This document shows, one piece after another, positions 16,471 to 26,765 of a DNA stretch of 64,000 nt. This stretch comes from Chryseobacterium sp. LJ668 (lineage in GTDB: Bacteria; Bacteroidota; Bacteroidia; Flavobacteriales; Weeksellaceae). The stretch is from NCBI RefSeq assembly GCF_019613955.1, contig NZ_CP080443.1:2527001-2591000 (forward strand), read 5' to 3'. The translations under genes were made by a program, and so were the position numbers. Under the pieces are notes generated by a model. That model was not told the DNA's origin. It did not search any database and saw only the letters and a list, made by a program, of their open reading frames with translations. Within the stretch, counting starts at the first letter, position 1. Every line of letters begins with the position of its first letter.

Positions 16471-19400
16471 TTATTCTTTAATAAATTTCTTCTGTACAGT
16501 ACCATTAACATCTTCTATGTCGATCACATATAATCCGTTAATTAGTCTGCTGACATCAATCTTATTGTTTACGATCAATCCGCTTGATATCATTTGTCCT
16601 GCTGCACTGTAAATTTTATAATTAGCCTTTTTGCTGATATTTTTTACATTTAAAACTGTGCTAACCGGATTCGGATAAATCAATATTTCCGTTTGATTAA
16701 TTGCTCCGGCAACAGGTTGCTTAGAGATTCTTACGGTATAATCTTCTACCTCACCGTCTGCAAAGCTTAGACAGTTTACCGGAATTCCATCTTTCTGCAT
16801 TGCAACTCTCATCGTTACATACTTGTAATCTGTCATGCTTACAAATGCATCAACAGGTACACTGAATGTTGCGCTGGCCGTCGGGTTGGTATTTGGTCCG
16901 TCTGCAAGAACTCTTTCATTGATGTCGAAATACCCGTTTCTGTTAAAATCGATCCATACTGCAACTCCTGCACTTGTACCTGAGCCTAAGTTTTTGTCAA
17001 TTGTAATCTGATTTCCTGAAGAACCCTGAATCATTTCAATATACTTCACCGGAACTCCTGTAAAGCCAGTATAATCAGTATAAGTAGAACCAAGAGATTC
17101 ATTAATCATTTCAGGCTTACCAGTAGGTTTGGCCGTCACTTTTTCAATAAATCCTGCTGCAAAGCTGGCAGATGACATCTGACAATATAATACTGTAGGT
17201 GTGATAAAGTAATAAGGAAGCGTGTAGTTACCCGGCGTTCCGTTACAAACGTTAGCTACCTCCATTTCATATTTCGTTAATTCTAATAATCCTGTAATCG
17301 TGTATGTATTTACATTCACCGGAATGTTTGTCCAGCTAGGAATACCTACTTTTCTGTATCTCAAAACATAGGTTGCTCCGGGGAATGCGTCCCAAACTAT
17401 TTCTGCACTTGTTGGCGTTAATGTAGTAATAGTCAATCCTGGAGGTGGTATTTCACAAATTCTTACAGTTGTGAACACCTGAGGATTTGACCATGGGTTT
17501 GGAGTGGCCGCTCCGATACATTTGCTTCTTACTTGAACTTCGTAAGTCTTGAAAGAAGTCAATCCTGTGATTGTGTATGAGTTTGCAGGCGGCTGAGGAA
17601 TTGCAGGAGTATTCCAAGGAATTGTTCCTACTTCTCTCCATTGTAATTCATAAGATGCACTTGCAACAAGAGGGTTCCAGGTAACAACTGCCGATGTTGA
17701 AGTAACATTGGTAATAGTCACATTCGGAGGTGTAGGATCACATTTAGTTGTAAACTCGTTGTGTGAATACGTTCCAATGTTTGTAACATTACATACGGCA
17801 GCAACTTCTACCTCATATAAAGTCACAGGAGATAATCCCCCAAGTAAATAAGTTTGAGTAGTTCCTGGTACTGATGCAACATCTATTGGTCCCGAAACTG
17901 GTAACCATTGGGTAGTTCCTACAGGTCTGTATCTTATTTTATAATCAGCTCCTCCGTTATCTTGAGCCCAGGTTAAAGTAGCAGAATTATGTGTTATAGA
18001 AGCAGGTGCAATTGTAACTACCGGAGTAGTTGTTTTACAGATTCTAATCACCACATTGTCCACTGCAGCAGGTTGTTGAGTTCCTACAGAGGCATTGTTT
18101 CTCCATTCAAATACAAGTCTCATCGTAGTACCTGCAAAAGTACTTACGTTTAAGTTGGTATTGCTGTATGTCTGCCATGCTGACTGTTGATTAAAGTTCG
18201 CTCCTACCTGAATTCTTCCTGCACCCGCAGTAATTTGTGTTCCTGCTACTGGTACAAAACTGGCAGGTACGAGCCATACTCTTAAATAGTCTAACGTTGT
18301 TTCACCCTGAGCTTTCCAGTTGAATGAAAGGGTAGCAATCGTAGTTCCTGCAGGTACCGCAACATCTCTGTACGCATGTACTGTAGATAACGAAGTGATG
18401 GTATAAGCATTTGTAACCCCGTTATCATTTGAAACATAAATAGAATTGGCAGGGTTACCCGCGGCGTTACCAAAAACCCATTTATTAACCTGAGTTCCGT
18501 TTACAAAACCAAAATCATTGGTTGTAAATGGCTGAACGTAAGGAATTGTTGCCGGAATTTGTGTTGTAGTAAAACTTGGTCCGCCAACCCAAATACTTCT
18601 GTCTGTAGCACTACAAGCTGCTCTCACCCACCAATAATAGGTTGTATTAGGAACCAATGTATTTAAAATTACACTAGTTGCTGTAGTCGTTCCTGTAGGA
18701 ACAGTAGTTCCAACGGGAGGAGTAGGACTAGTTGAAACATAATACTGATATCCGATTCCCGGAGGAGGTGTAGTGGCCGTCCAGCTTATGGTAGCTCCAA
18801 CAGATGTTACTGTTCCTACTGCCATAGCTGTAGGAATTTTACAGGTTGGTATAAGTAAATTAATGTTATCAATCGCTCCTGCAGGTGCCGTTCCGAGACT
18901 TCCGTCATTTCTCCACTCAAAAACCAGACGTACAGTCGTCCCTGCAAAAGTAGCCAAGTTGACGTTGGTATTTAGATAAGATTGCCAAGCAGATTGTAAA
19001 TTTAAATTACCTCCAACTTGTATTCTTCCTGCTCCCGCTGTAATCTGTGTACCAGCAGTAGGAGTGAAAGATGATGGAACCAGCCATACTCTTAAATAAT
19101 CACAACATGATTCTCCCTGTGCAAGCCAATCGAATGTCAAAAGTGCTGGTGAAGCAGCGGTTGTTCCCGCAGGAACTGCTATATCTCTGTATGCCTGAAC
19201 TACACTTAGTGATGTAATGGTATAGTCATTGGTCACACCATTATCATTCGAAATATAAATTGAATTTGGCGCATTTCCCGCAGCATTTCCATAAAACCAT
19301 TTGTTTACCTGAGATCCGTTTACAAAACCAAAGTCATTAACCGTTGTGAAATTCTGGCTGTAAGGCATAATTGCCGGAATCTGAGTTGTCGAAAACTGCG

Positions 19401-20280
19401 GACCTGCAGACCATATGCTTGAATCCGTAGAACTACAAACTGCACGAACCCAAAAATAATAGGTTGTACTAGGTAAAAGAGTAGTTAAAGAAACGGATGT
19501 TCCTGTAGTTGTCCCCGTAGGGATCGTACCAGTCGTTGGAGAAGCAGAGCTCGTAGATATGTAATACTGATACCCATTGGCAGGTACAGGTGTAATGCCT
19601 GTCCACGAAATTGTAGCATTTGTTGTCGTAATTGCATTCACAGCCAATGCAGTCGGTGCGGCGCATGTAGGAATCAACATATTAATGTTATCAATAGCTC
19701 CGGCAGGTGGTGTACCCAGACTTCCGTCATTTCTCCATTCAAAAACAAGACGCATATTAGTTCCTGCAAAACTTGCAAGGTTAATATTCGTATTAAGATA
19801 AGTTTGCCACGTACCCTGCGCGTTCAGGTTTCCACCAAGCTGAATTCTACCTGCACCTGCAGCAATTTGCGTCCCTGGTGTAGGAGTAAAAGTAGAGGGA
19901 ACAAGCCATACTCTTAAATAATCACAGCATCCTTCACCTTCTGCTCTCCAGTTAAATGACAATGTAGCTGGTGAGGCGGCCGTAGTACCGGCGGGTATTG
20001 CAATGTCTCTGTAAGCCTGCGATACATTAATGATATTATTGGTGTAGCCATTAGTGACACCATTGTCATTTGAAATGTAAATACTGCTTCCTAAATTACC
20101 TACTGCTGCACCGTAAACCCATTTATTGGCTTGGGTTCCGCTTAGCAAAGTAAAGTCGTTGCTCGTGTTAAAATCTTGAGTGTAAGGTAATGTTGCCGGA
20201 GCCTGAGCCCGTAGCAGTGGCATAAAACCAACATTCATCAAACACAAAAGAAAAATAAAAGAAGTAAATTTTTTTACCAT
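16471..20280 (-). CDS. Large secreted repeat protein with fibronectin III domains, GEVED domain and T9SS sorting domain
   Basis: 1269 residues from ATG 20280 (signal MVKKFTSFIFLLCLMNVGFM); an in-frame ATG at 20310 is possible. Three near-identical units of about 180 residues (each with a FTLLSG/FGFVNG-type opening, AYRDIAVPAGTT, CCDYLRVWLVPSSFTP or LDYLRVWLVPASFVP, and MRLVFEWRNDGSLGTPPAG) resemble choice-of-anchor/MAM-like jelly-roll modules. Fibronectin III domains follow each unit, with three in a row in the second half. Then come a GEVED domain (WIDFNRNGYFDINERVLADG, ending ADGEVEDYTV) and a C-terminal type A sorting domain (IYPNPVSTVLNVKNIS ... IYSAAGQMI ... KKFIKE). Expected to be exported by the type IX system and attached to or released from the surface; likely adhesin or protein-binding role. 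Confidence 0.92.
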   Translation of the reverse strand: MVKKFTSFIFLLCLMNVGFMPLLRAQAPATLPYTQDFNTSNDFTLLSGTQANKWVYGAAVGNLGSSIYISNDNGVTNGYTNNIINVSQAYRDIAIPAGTTAASPATLSFNWRAEGEGCCDYLRVWLVPSTFTPTPGTQIAAGAGRIQLGGNLNAQGTWQTYLNTNINLASFAGTNMRLVFEWRNDGSLGTPPAGAIDNINMLIPTCAAPTALAVNAITTTNATISWTGITPVPANGYQYYISTSSASPTTGTIPTGTTTGTSVSLTTLLPSTTYYFWVRAVCSSTDSSIWSAGPQFSTTQIPAIMPYSQNFTTVNDFGFVNGSQVNKWFYGNAAGNAPNSIYISNDNGVTNDYTITSLSVVQAYRDIAVPAGTTAASPALLTFDWLAQGESCCDYLRVWLVPSSFTPTAGTQITAGAGRIQVGGNLNLQSAWQSYLNTNVNLATFAGTTVRLVFEWRNDGSLGTAPAGAIDNINLLIPTCKIPTAMAVGTVTSVGATISWTATTPPPGIGYQYYVSTSPTPPVGTTVPTGTTTATSVILNTLVPNTTYYWWVRAACSATDRSIWVGGPSFTTTQIPATIPYVQPFTTNDFGFVNGTQVNKWVFGNAAGNPANSIYVSNDNGVTNAYTITSLSTVHAYRDVAVPAGTTIATLSFNWKAQGETTLDYLRVWLVPASFVPVAGTQITAGAGRIQVGANFNQQSAWQTYSNTNLNVSTFAGTTMRLVFEWRNNASVGTQQPAAVDNVVIRICKTTTPVVTIAPASITHNSATLTWAQDNGGADYKIRYRPVGTTQWLPVSGPIDVASVPGTTQTYLLGGLSPVTLYEVEVAAVCNVTNIGTYSHNEFTTKCDPTPPNVTITNVTSTSAVVTWNPLVASASYELQWREVGTIPWNTPAIPQPPANSYTITGLTSFKTYEVQVRSKCIGAATPNPWSNPQVFTTVRICEIPPPGLTITTLTPTSAEIVWDAFPGATYVLRYRKVGIPSWTNIPVNVNTYTITGLLELTKYEMEVANVCNGTPGNYTLPYYFITPTVLYCQMSSASFAAGFIEKVTAKPTGKPEMINESLGSTYTDYTGFTGVPVKYIEMIQGSSGNQITIDKNLGSGTSAGVAVWIDFNRNGYFDINERVLADGPNTNPTASATFSVPVDAFVSMTDYKYVTMRVAMQKDGIPVNCLSFADGEVEDYTVRISKQPVAGAINQTEILIYPNPVSTVLNVKNISKKANYKIYSAAGQMISSGLIVNNKIDVSRLINGLYVIDIEDVNGTVQKKFIKE

Positions 20281-20543
20281 ATTTTTTTTATTTGAATTGT
20301 TAGATAACAAATTTAATCATTTTTACAATGTAAAAGGTAATCAGTAAGTTAAAATGAAGGATAATAAAAGAAATATTGGATATCATTCAAATTTCAGCAT
20401 GGTTTAAGAACGAAATAAACAGTTTAAATGTAATAATAATCTTATTTTAAATGTATAAGAGAATGGTTATAAATAGAAAAACCTACACAAAAACTAAAAT
20501 AACTTTGATGTCGGTATTGTGATCAGGAGGAGTCTATCCTAAG

Positions 20544-20665
20544 CACTTCTATTGGTAATTTGGTTTTTGAGCCAAATTAAGCAAAAACTACAAGCGCATT
20601 CTGTCAGGTAATTTTCTTGTTGGTTAAACTTTTGCAATTTAATTTTAAGCATTTGAGACAATCGA
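20544..20665. repeat. Degenerate dispersed element, copy 3 (partial)
   Basis: About 120 bases aligning with the elements at 26428 and 46084: shared words TTTGGTT, GAGCCAAATTAAGCAA and TTGCAATTTAATTTTAA in the same order. The hairpin at the left end of the other copies is missing and a two-base deletion breaks the reading frame they share. It lies in the roughly 500-base gap upstream of the PIG-L gene, which otherwise shows nothing but the PIG-L promoter. Confidence 0.65.
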
Positions 20666-20780
20666 AGTTGAAATAGTGGATCTTTATTTGTTTTGATTAC
20701 CTTTTACTTTCACAAAAAGATTTTACGAAGAATATAATAATAGAATATTTAGAGTTGCTATTGCTTTTTTTCTTTTAAGG

Positions 20781-20809
20781 TTGAAAGAAAAACGATTTAC
20801 ATATATTTG
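20781..20809 (+). promoter_or_regulatory. Housekeeping-type promoter of the PIG-L/symporter operon
   Basis: TTG at 20781-20783 as the -33 element and TATATTTG at 20802-20809 as the -7 element, 18 bases apart, matching the Bacteroidota consensus. Transcription should begin near 20816, which rules out the TTG at 20781 as a start codon and selects ATG 20829. Confidence 0.75.
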
Positions 20810-20828
20810 CCCCGCAAAGCAAATTCAA

Positions 20829-23333
20829 ATGTTCAAAAAAGTAATCATTGTATTGATCCTTAGCTTTTATACGGTTTTTTGTTCGGCCCAACAGGTTCGG
20901 CCCTCAAAATCATCTGAAATTTACCGTGAACTCAAAACCCTTAAACACTTACCAAAAGTTTTATATGTTGCGGCTCATCCAGATGATGAAAATACAGGAC
21001 TACTCTCCTGGTTAATTAACGACCACAATGTAGAAACAGGCTATCTGTCCTTAACCAGAGGTGATGGTGGTCAGAATTTATTAGGTACAGAACAAGGTGC
21101 TGCATTAGGTTTAATCAGAACCCATGAGCTTTTAGAGGCAAGAAAATTAGACGGTGCTCAACAGTTTTTTACGCGTGCGATTGATTTCGGGTTTTCTAAA
21201 AATACGACTGATACTTTTAAACAGTGGGATGCAGATAGCATTACTGCTGATGTAGTCTGGGTAATCCGTCAATTCCGTCCTGATGTGATTATTTGTCGTT
21301 TTCCTCCTACTGCTGCGGCAGGTCACGGACAACATGCAGCTTCGGCTGTGGTTGCGGAAAAAGCTTTTAAGTTGGCAGGTGATAAAACTGCTTTCCCGGA
21401 TCAACTAAAATATGTCAATGTGTGGCAGCCAAAACGCGTATTGTGGAATACTTTCCGGTTTGGTGCAGTTAATACGACAGCCGAAAATCAACTGAAAGTT
21501 ACCGTTGGACAATATGATGCACAATTGGGAATGGGCTATGGTGAATTGGCAGGATTAAGCAGAAGTTTACATAAAAGCCAGGGTGCGGGAACACAGTCTG
21601 TAGCCGGAATAAAAACTGAATATTTTTCCCATGTTGCTGGTGAGGCTGCAAAATCCACACTTTTTGACGGAATAACTAAAACGTGGACTTCAGAAGGAAA
21701 CGCTGATATTGACCAATCATTAGATAAAATTATTTCCGCTTTCAATTTCAATGAGCCAGACCGTAGTTTACCTGCTTTGCTTGTTTTGCGAAAAAAAGTT
21801 TTAGCGTTAAAAGATTCAGACTTTAAAAAGGATAAAATAAAATCTCTCGACAATATCATTTTAAGCTGTGCCGGGTTTATGGGCGAGGTGGTTACCAATC
21901 AAGCGGAAGCTGTTGCCGGAGACCATTATAATTTCAAATTAAATCTGATTTCAAGAGCTACAAATCCTATTGTTTTAGAAAATGTAAAATGGTTGAGTCA
22001 ATCAGAAAATTTCAACAGAAAACTGTCAAAAGATTCTTTAATTACCATTCAGCACGATATTCACATTCCTGCAGATGCAGAGCTCACAGAACCTTACTGG
22101 TTGGCAAAATCTCCCACGAACGCAGCAACTTTCTCTGTTCCGAATGATACTTTAGTCGGCTTGCCTGAGGCAGAATCACCATTGAATGTTTTGCTTGGTT
22201 TAAAAATAGGCTCGGAGAATTTTCAGGTTAAACTTCCTTTATCTTTCAAGAAATTAGATCCGGTGCGTGGCGATGTGGTCGAAGCCTTGCGCATTGTTCC
22301 AGCATTGGAACTGAAATTTGCACAACCGCTTTATTTAGTTAAAGAAAATGAAGATTTACTTTTGAGTTTAAATTTTAAGGTTAATTCCAATAAACAGTTT
22401 AGTAATGGTAAAGTTATTCTGATGTATAATGGAGAACGTTTAGGCGGAGGAGATTTAAAATCAATCAATGGAAAAGATCTTTCTGTCGATTATGTCATTC
22501 CAAAAACTAAACTTGCTTCAATAAAATCAAATCAATTACAATTGGATGCCAATTTTGTTGCAGATGGAGTCACTTATAACAAAAAACAGGTATTAATTCA
22601 GTATCCGCATTTACCTTCATTACAGTATTTTGCACCTGCAACAGTCGCAGTGATGAAAGGCGATATTCAGGCGAAGGTTAAAAAAGTAGGCTATATACAA
22701 GGAGCTGGTGATTTCATTCCTGAGTTCCTACGTATTGCAGGTATTCAGGTAGATGTCTTGAAAGACGAAGATTTTTATGGCAACTTACATGAATCCGGGG
22801 GAAACGGTAATCAAAACAAGCTCTCGCAATATGACGCCATCGTATTGGGTGTTCGTGCAAATAACACAGAGAAAAAGTTGGGACGCTGGATGCCTTTTTT
22901 GTGGTCTTACGTAAAAGCCGGCGGTAATTTGGTGATGCAGTACAACACGAATCAGGATACAACCGTTAACCAATTGGGAATGTATAATTTCAGTATTGCC
23001 AATAAACGCGTTACCGAAGAAAATGCTGAGGTTAAATTTTTAAATCCAAATCATAAATTACTAAACTTCCCAAACAAAATTACTGCAGATGATTTTAAAG
23101 GTTGGGTACAGGAGCGTGGCGCTTATTTCCCTGATCAATGGGATGCAGCGTATGAACCGCTTTTTGAAATGCATGATACCGCTGAAGAGCCTTTGCAGGG
23201 ATCAACTTTATATGCCAAATACGGGAAGGGTAATTTTATTTATACACCGTTGGCGTTTTTCAGACAGTTACCTGCAGGAAATGTTGGTGCGGCTCGTTTA
23301 TTTTTAAACTTTTTATCTGCACAGAAAAACTAA
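20829..23333 (+). CDS. Secreted PIG-L family deacetylase
   Basis: 834 residues from ATG 20829 (see promoter), with a signal peptide (MFKKVIIVLILSFYTVFCSA). The N-terminal LmbE/PIG-L zinc deacetylase domain shows AHPDDE at about residue 47, followed by SLTRGDGGQNLLG and the second metal motif AAGHGQH. The remaining 550 residues are beta-rich and end in a glutamine-amidotransferase-like fold (YIQGAGDFIPEFLRIAGIQV, YDAIVLGVRANN, GNFIYTPLAFFRQLPAGN). The family removes N-acetyl groups from sugar derivatives; the substrate here is unknown. Its stop overlaps the next start (TAATG), coupling it to a micropeptide and a symporter, so the unit may deacetylate and import a solute. Confidence 0.9.
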   Translation: MFKKVIIVLILSFYTVFCSAQQVRPSKSSEIYRELKTLKHLPKVLYVAAHPDDENTGLLSWLINDHNVETGYLSLTRGDGGQNLLGTEQGAALGLIRTHELLEARKLDGAQQFFTRAIDFGFSKNTTDTFKQWDADSITADVVWVIRQFRPDVIICRFPPTAAAGHGQHAASAVVAEKAFKLAGDKTAFPDQLKYVNVWQPKRVLWNTFRFGAVNTTAENQLKVTVGQYDAQLGMGYGELAGLSRSLHKSQGAGTQSVAGIKTEYFSHVAGEAAKSTLFDGITKTWTSEGNADIDQSLDKIISAFNFNEPDRSLPALLVLRKKVLALKDSDFKKDKIKSLDNIILSCAGFMGEVVTNQAEAVAGDHYNFKLNLISRATNPIVLENVKWLSQSENFNRKLSKDSLITIQHDIHIPADAELTEPYWLAKSPTNAATFSVPNDTLVGLPEAESPLNVLLGLKIGSENFQVKLPLSFKKLDPVRGDVVEALRIVPALELKFAQPLYLVKENEDLLLSLNFKVNSNKQFSNGKVILMYNGERLGGGDLKSINGKDLSVDYVIPKTKLASIKSNQLQLDANFVADGVTYNKKQVLIQYPHLPSLQYFAPATVAVMKGDIQAKVKKVGYIQGAGDFIPEFLRIAGIQVDVLKDEDFYGNLHESGGNGNQNKLSQYDAIVLGVRANNTEKKLGRWMPFLWSYVKAGGNLVMQYNTNQDTTVNQLGMYNFSIANKRVTEENAEVKFLNPNHKLLNFPNKITADDFKGWVQERGAYFPDQWDAAYEPLFEMHDTAEEPLQGSTLYAKYGKGNFIYTPLAFFRQLPAGNVGAARLFLNFLSAQKN

Positions 23334-23437
23334 TGAACAATCAGTTTAAAAATTGGAATATTTGGTACATACTATTAGCAATCGCATTAGTAGTTCAGAT
23401 CGCATTTTATTATTTCTTTACTAAATTCTGGGCATGA
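23333..23437 (+). CDS. 34-residue single-helix membrane peptide between PIG-L and symporter genes
   Basis: MNNQFKNWNIWYILLAIALV followed by [14 protein letters not shown]. One transmembrane helix flanked by aromatic residues. Its ATG overlaps the PIG-L stop (TAATG) and its stop overlaps the symporter start (ATGA at 23434), so it is translationally coupled on both sides. This strict packing argues for a real protein, plausibly a small accessory subunit of the symporter. No known family is recalled. Confidence 0.7.
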   Translation: MNNQFKNWNIWYILLAIALVVQIAFYYFFTKFWA

Positions 23438-25125
23438 GTACGATAGATTGGGCAGTTCTTATTGTTACACTGGTTGCAGTGGTGATCTACGGCGTATTCA
23501 TCGGTCGTGGACAAAAAAGCAACGAATCTTACCTGAAAGCCGATAATAAAATGCCCTGGTACATTGTGCTTATAGGGATTATGGCGACACAGGCAAGTGC
23601 CATTACATTTCTTTCAGCGCCGGGTCAGGCTTATACAGATGGGATGCGTTTCGTGCAGTATTACTTTGGTTTGCCTTTGGCGATGATTGTGATCTGTATC
23701 ACCTTCATCCCGATTTTTCAGCGTTTAAATGTGTACACCGCCTATGAATATTTAGAAAACCGTTTTGATAAAAAAACAAGGGTGCTCACTTCACTGCTTT
23801 TTCTTTTTTCCAGAGGTTTGTCAACAGGAATCAGCATTTATGCTCCGAGTATCATCTTATCAAGCGTTTTAAACTGGAATATTTATTTAACGAATGTTTT
23901 GACAGGCGGTATTCTGTTGATTTATACCTATGTTGGAGGAGCAAAAGCGATTGCCCACACCCAAAAATTACAGTTTCTCATTATTCTGGGAACAATGGCT
24001 TTTGCAGGGTATCTGCTTGTTCAAAATATGCCAAATGGAATTGGTTTTAACGACGCGCTTTATCTGGCGGGGAAATCCGGAAAGCTCAATGTAATCACCA
24101 CAGAATTCGACTGGAAGGATAAATACAATATCTGGAGCGGATTAATTGGTGGTTTTTTTCTGGCGCTTTCTTATTTCGGAACTGACCAGAGCCAAGTCGG
24201 GCGCTACATTACTGCTAAAGACAATACCAATGCAAAAATGGGCTTGCTGTTGAACGGATTGGTTAAAATTCCGATGCAGTTTGCGATTCTACTGATCGGT
24301 GCTTTGCTTTTCGCATTCTTTTCTTTAAAACCGGCTCCGATTTATTTTAACGAAAGATCTTATCAACATTTAAAGGAAACAAAACCTCAACAGGCTGCGG
24401 TTTTCGAACAGGAGCATCAAAATTTACAAATAAAATTCAATGCAGAATCAAAGGAAATTCTGAAGCTGAAAGAAACTCAATCTTCCCAACTTGAAACAAA
24501 AATTCGGGATTTTAAAAATACACAAACTCAGGTAAAAGATTTACACCGAAGGGTAGAAGAAGCTATCAATCAATCAAATTTTAATGCAGAGAAAACCGAC
24601 ACGAATTATATTTTCCTGTATTTTGTAAAAAATACCTTGCCTGTAGGAATGATCGGTTTACTGTTTGCTGTTATTTTTGTGGCCAGCTGGGGTTCAATTT
24701 CCGCAGCGCTGAATTCCCTTGCGGCCTGCTCATTAAAAGATGTTCATCTGATATTTAAAAAAGAAATTCCTGATGACGCAACCGAACTCAAGTACAGTCG
24801 ACTTCACACCTTGGCGTGGGGAATATTCTCCATCGGCGTAGCTATGTTTGCCACTCAGATGGGTTCTCTTATTGAAGCGGTGAATGTATTAGGATCTCTT
24901 TTCTATGGCCCGATATTGGGGATTTTTCTTGTCGCATTTTATTATAAAAAAATTGATGGTCCGAATGTATTTATGTCTGCCATTTTATCTGAAATTACGG
25001 TGATTGCCGTGTATAAATTCGATATCGTTTCTTTCCTTTGGCTGAATGTCATTGGTGCAGCGGCAGTTATTATATTTTCGGCAATCGGATTATTGTTTTA
25101 TAAGCCGAAAGCAGTAAATTCGTAA
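23434..25125 (+). CDS. Sodium:solute symporter (SSS family)
   Basis: 563 residues, polytopic inner-membrane transporter of the SSS family. The first helix, [20 protein letters not shown] and [20 protein letters not shown] are family signatures; the core continues through [18 protein letters not shown] and [20 protein letters not shown]. Residues about 310-390 form a hydrophilic insertion rich in K/E/Q ([40 protein letters not shown]) likely to be a coiled coil outside the membrane. Start ATG 23434 overlaps the upstream micropeptide stop. Substrate unknown; coupling to a deacetylase hints at sugar-like or amino-sugar solutes. Confidence 0.92.
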   Translation: MSTIDWAVLIVTLVAVVIYGVFIGRGQKSNESYLKADNKMPWYIVLIGIMATQASAITFLSAPGQAYTDGMRFVQYYFGLPLAMIVICITFIPIFQRLNVYTAYEYLENRFDKKTRVLTSLLFLFSRGLSTGISIYAPSIILSSVLNWNIYLTNVLTGGILLIYTYVGGAKAIAHTQKLQFLIILGTMAFAGYLLVQNMPNGIGFNDALYLAGKSGKLNVITTEFDWKDKYNIWSGLIGGFFLALSYFGTDQSQVGRYITAKDNTNAKMGLLLNGLVKIPMQFAILLIGALLFAFFSLKPAPIYFNERSYQHLKETKPQQAAVFEQEHQNLQIKFNAESKEILKLKETQSSQLETKIRDFKNTQTQVKDLHRRVEEAINQSNFNAEKTDTNYIFLYFVKNTLPVGMIGLLFAVIFVASWGSISAALNSLAACSLKDVHLIFKKEIPDDATELKYSRLHTLAWGIFSIGVAMFATQMGSLIEAVNVLGSLFYGPILGIFLVAFYYKKIDGPNVFMSAILSEITVIAVYKFDIVSFLWLNVIGAAAVIIFSAIGLLFYKPKAVNS

Positions 25126-25148
25126 ATGAACAAACAAACAAAAATTTT

Positions 25149-25667
25149 ATGAAAACAATGATCAAAACTGCTACCGTACTTGTAGCTGCAATGACAATTT
25201 CAGTAAATGCCTTTGCACAGGAAGCTAAAAAACCAGCAAGTCCTCCAGCTACTGCAACAGGAAAAATTAAAGATGCAACCATTACCATTGCCTACAGCAG
25301 TCCGTCTGTTAAAGGGCGTACAATATGGGGTAGTCTAGAAGCATATGATAAAGTTTGGCGTGCGGGTGCGAATGAAGCAACTACATTCACAACGGATAAA
25401 GACATTACCGTTCAGGGTAAAAAACTTCCTGCAGGTAAGTATAGCTTTTTCTTAATCCCTAAAGAGAGCGGAACCTGGACTGCGATTTTTAACAAAGAGC
25501 CCAAACAATGGGGTGCTTATAAATATGAAGAAGCTAAAGATGCTTTACGGGTGGATGTAAAAACCAAAGCTTTACCAGCAACACAGGAAACTTTAGTATA
25601 TAAAGTAAACAAAAATGGATTCACAATGGATTGGGATAAAATCTCAGTTCCTGTAGAGATCAAATAA
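25149..25667 (+). CDS. DUF2911 domain secreted protein
   Basis: 172 residues with a signal peptide (start [20 protein letters not shown], cleavage after AFA) and a DUF2911 domain: [60 protein letters not shown] and [14 protein letters not shown]. The domain is widespread in Bacteroidota, predicted periplasmic, function unknown. It follows the symporter by 23 bases and ends the operon before a terminator. Confidence 0.9.
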   Translation: MKTMIKTATVLVAAMTISVNAFAQEAKKPASPPATATGKIKDATITIAYSSPSVKGRTIWGSLEAYDKVWRAGANEATTFTTDKDITVQGKKLPAGKYSFFLIPKESGTWTAIFNKEPKQWGAYKYEEAKDALRVDVKTKALPATQETLVYKVNKNGFTMDWDKISVPVEIK

Positions 25668-25686
25668 TTGTCAATATGAGAAATTT

Positions 25687-25713
25687 AAAGTCCCGTTTAT
25701 TCGGGATTTTTTT
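25687..25713 (+). terminator. Terminator of the PIG-L/symporter/DUF2911 operon
   Basis: Stem TCCCG / CGGGA with flanking A and T tracts and a seven-T run. Confidence 0.85.
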
Positions 25714-25735
25714 GTTTAAATTAAAATTTTCATTT

Positions 25736-26209
25736 TTATATAATGTGTTGTAAAAATTTTTTATTTATTTCTTCTTTTATAAAATTTTCATCATCTTTAG
25801 TTAAAAAGCCTAGTGGTGCGTAACCAGTATATTTTCTTTTAAAATCTTCGACTATTTTATGATACACTTTATCTTTTTGAATGTATGGGGAATTATATCG
25901 ATTGATTTTTTCAAATTCTCTTGCAATATCATTAAAAAATATTTTAAGGTAGGTTTTATCAGTGATTTCCCTTTTCCACATCAAGAGCCAATTAATTTGA
26001 CTTGCGATGGTGTTCGTATTTTCCGGATATCTTAGCTCCTGTTTTAAGAAAAAACGAGGATTCTCTTTGGTAAATCTACAGACAAGATCATAATTTTTAC
26101 CCATTCTTTCGTTAAAATCTGAAAGGTTAAGCTGAGCGATTCTTAAATTTTCTACATTTTTGTCTATTGTTTCCTGAGATACATCTTTTTCAATTGAAAT
26201 TATATTCAC
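25736..26209 (-). CDS. Hypothetical cytosolic protein
   Basis: 157 residues, charged and mainly helical, no signal peptide or membrane segment. Distinct stretches include LNLSDFNERMGKNYDLVCRF, TIASQINWLLMWKREITDKT and IVEDFKRKYTGYAPLGFLTK. I do not recognise a family. It is low in GC and lies next to the dispersed repeat at 26428, so it may be accessory DNA. Confidence 0.6.
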   Translation of the reverse strand: MNIISIEKDVSQETIDKNVENLRIAQLNLSDFNERMGKNYDLVCRFTKENPRFFLKQELRYPENTNTIASQINWLLMWKREITDKTYLKIFFNDIAREFEKINRYNSPYIQKDKVYHKIVEDFKRKYTGYAPLGFLTKDDENFIKEEINKKFLQHII

Positions 26210-26427
26210 AGATAAATATTTGAAATTTTGACAAATATACTTAAGAAATTGCTGCCATGGTTTATATTTTAGGGTAGATGAACGTAGAACAAAACAATAA
26301 ACTGATTACCTAGTTATATAATTTCGGTTAATAGACAATGTAAAGCAGATTTTCAAATTACACAGAATGATAACTCCTTGTTTGTAGCATGTGAAAATGA
26401 TTAGTTTTGTGACATTTTTAATAAAGA

Positions 26428-26765
26428 AAATGGCGCCAACAGTCTTCAGTTGGCGCCATTTGGCAAATTAGTGACCAAGACGAGCGTATCTTCAAACACT
26501 TTTATAGATGATTTGGTTAGATTGAGTCAAATTAAACACGAATTACAAAACTCATTTTTATCAAACAGATTCTTTTAGTTTTTGTTCAAATGCAATTTAA
26601 TTTCCAAAACTGTTAGCAATAAGCATTGGAACAGTAAGTCTTTAATTGGCATTTCCGGTCTTGTGTCCATAACCCAAGAAATATCGAAACATTTGGTTGA
26701 AGATAGCGAGTTTCATATATTTTTAAGTAGATGACATCAAAGGATTTTTAATGAAAAACCTAAAA
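26428..26765. repeat. Dispersed element, copy 1, with hairpin and 35-codon frame
   Basis: Begins with a 13-bp perfect hairpin (AAATGGCGCCAAC / GTTGGCGCCATTT, 26428-26461), then GACCAAGACGAGCGTATC and a frame from GTG 26471 to TAG 26576. Copy 2 at 46084 aligns along the whole length, including the frame, and continues into the AraC tail. Copy 3 at 20544 is partial. The right side, about 26580-26765, is homologous but more diverged. Identity of the element is unknown; no transposase is seen. Confidence 0.7.

Noticed and set aside
20781..20828. TTG start of the PIG-L gene at 20781
   Set aside because: The bases form the -33 and -7 elements of a good promoter, and the signal peptide begins at ATG 20829.
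26471..26578. 35-codon frame of the repeat as a confirmed gene
   Set aside because: Conserved in two copies, but the upstream frame differs and no start or ribosome site is convincing; treated as part of the repeat.
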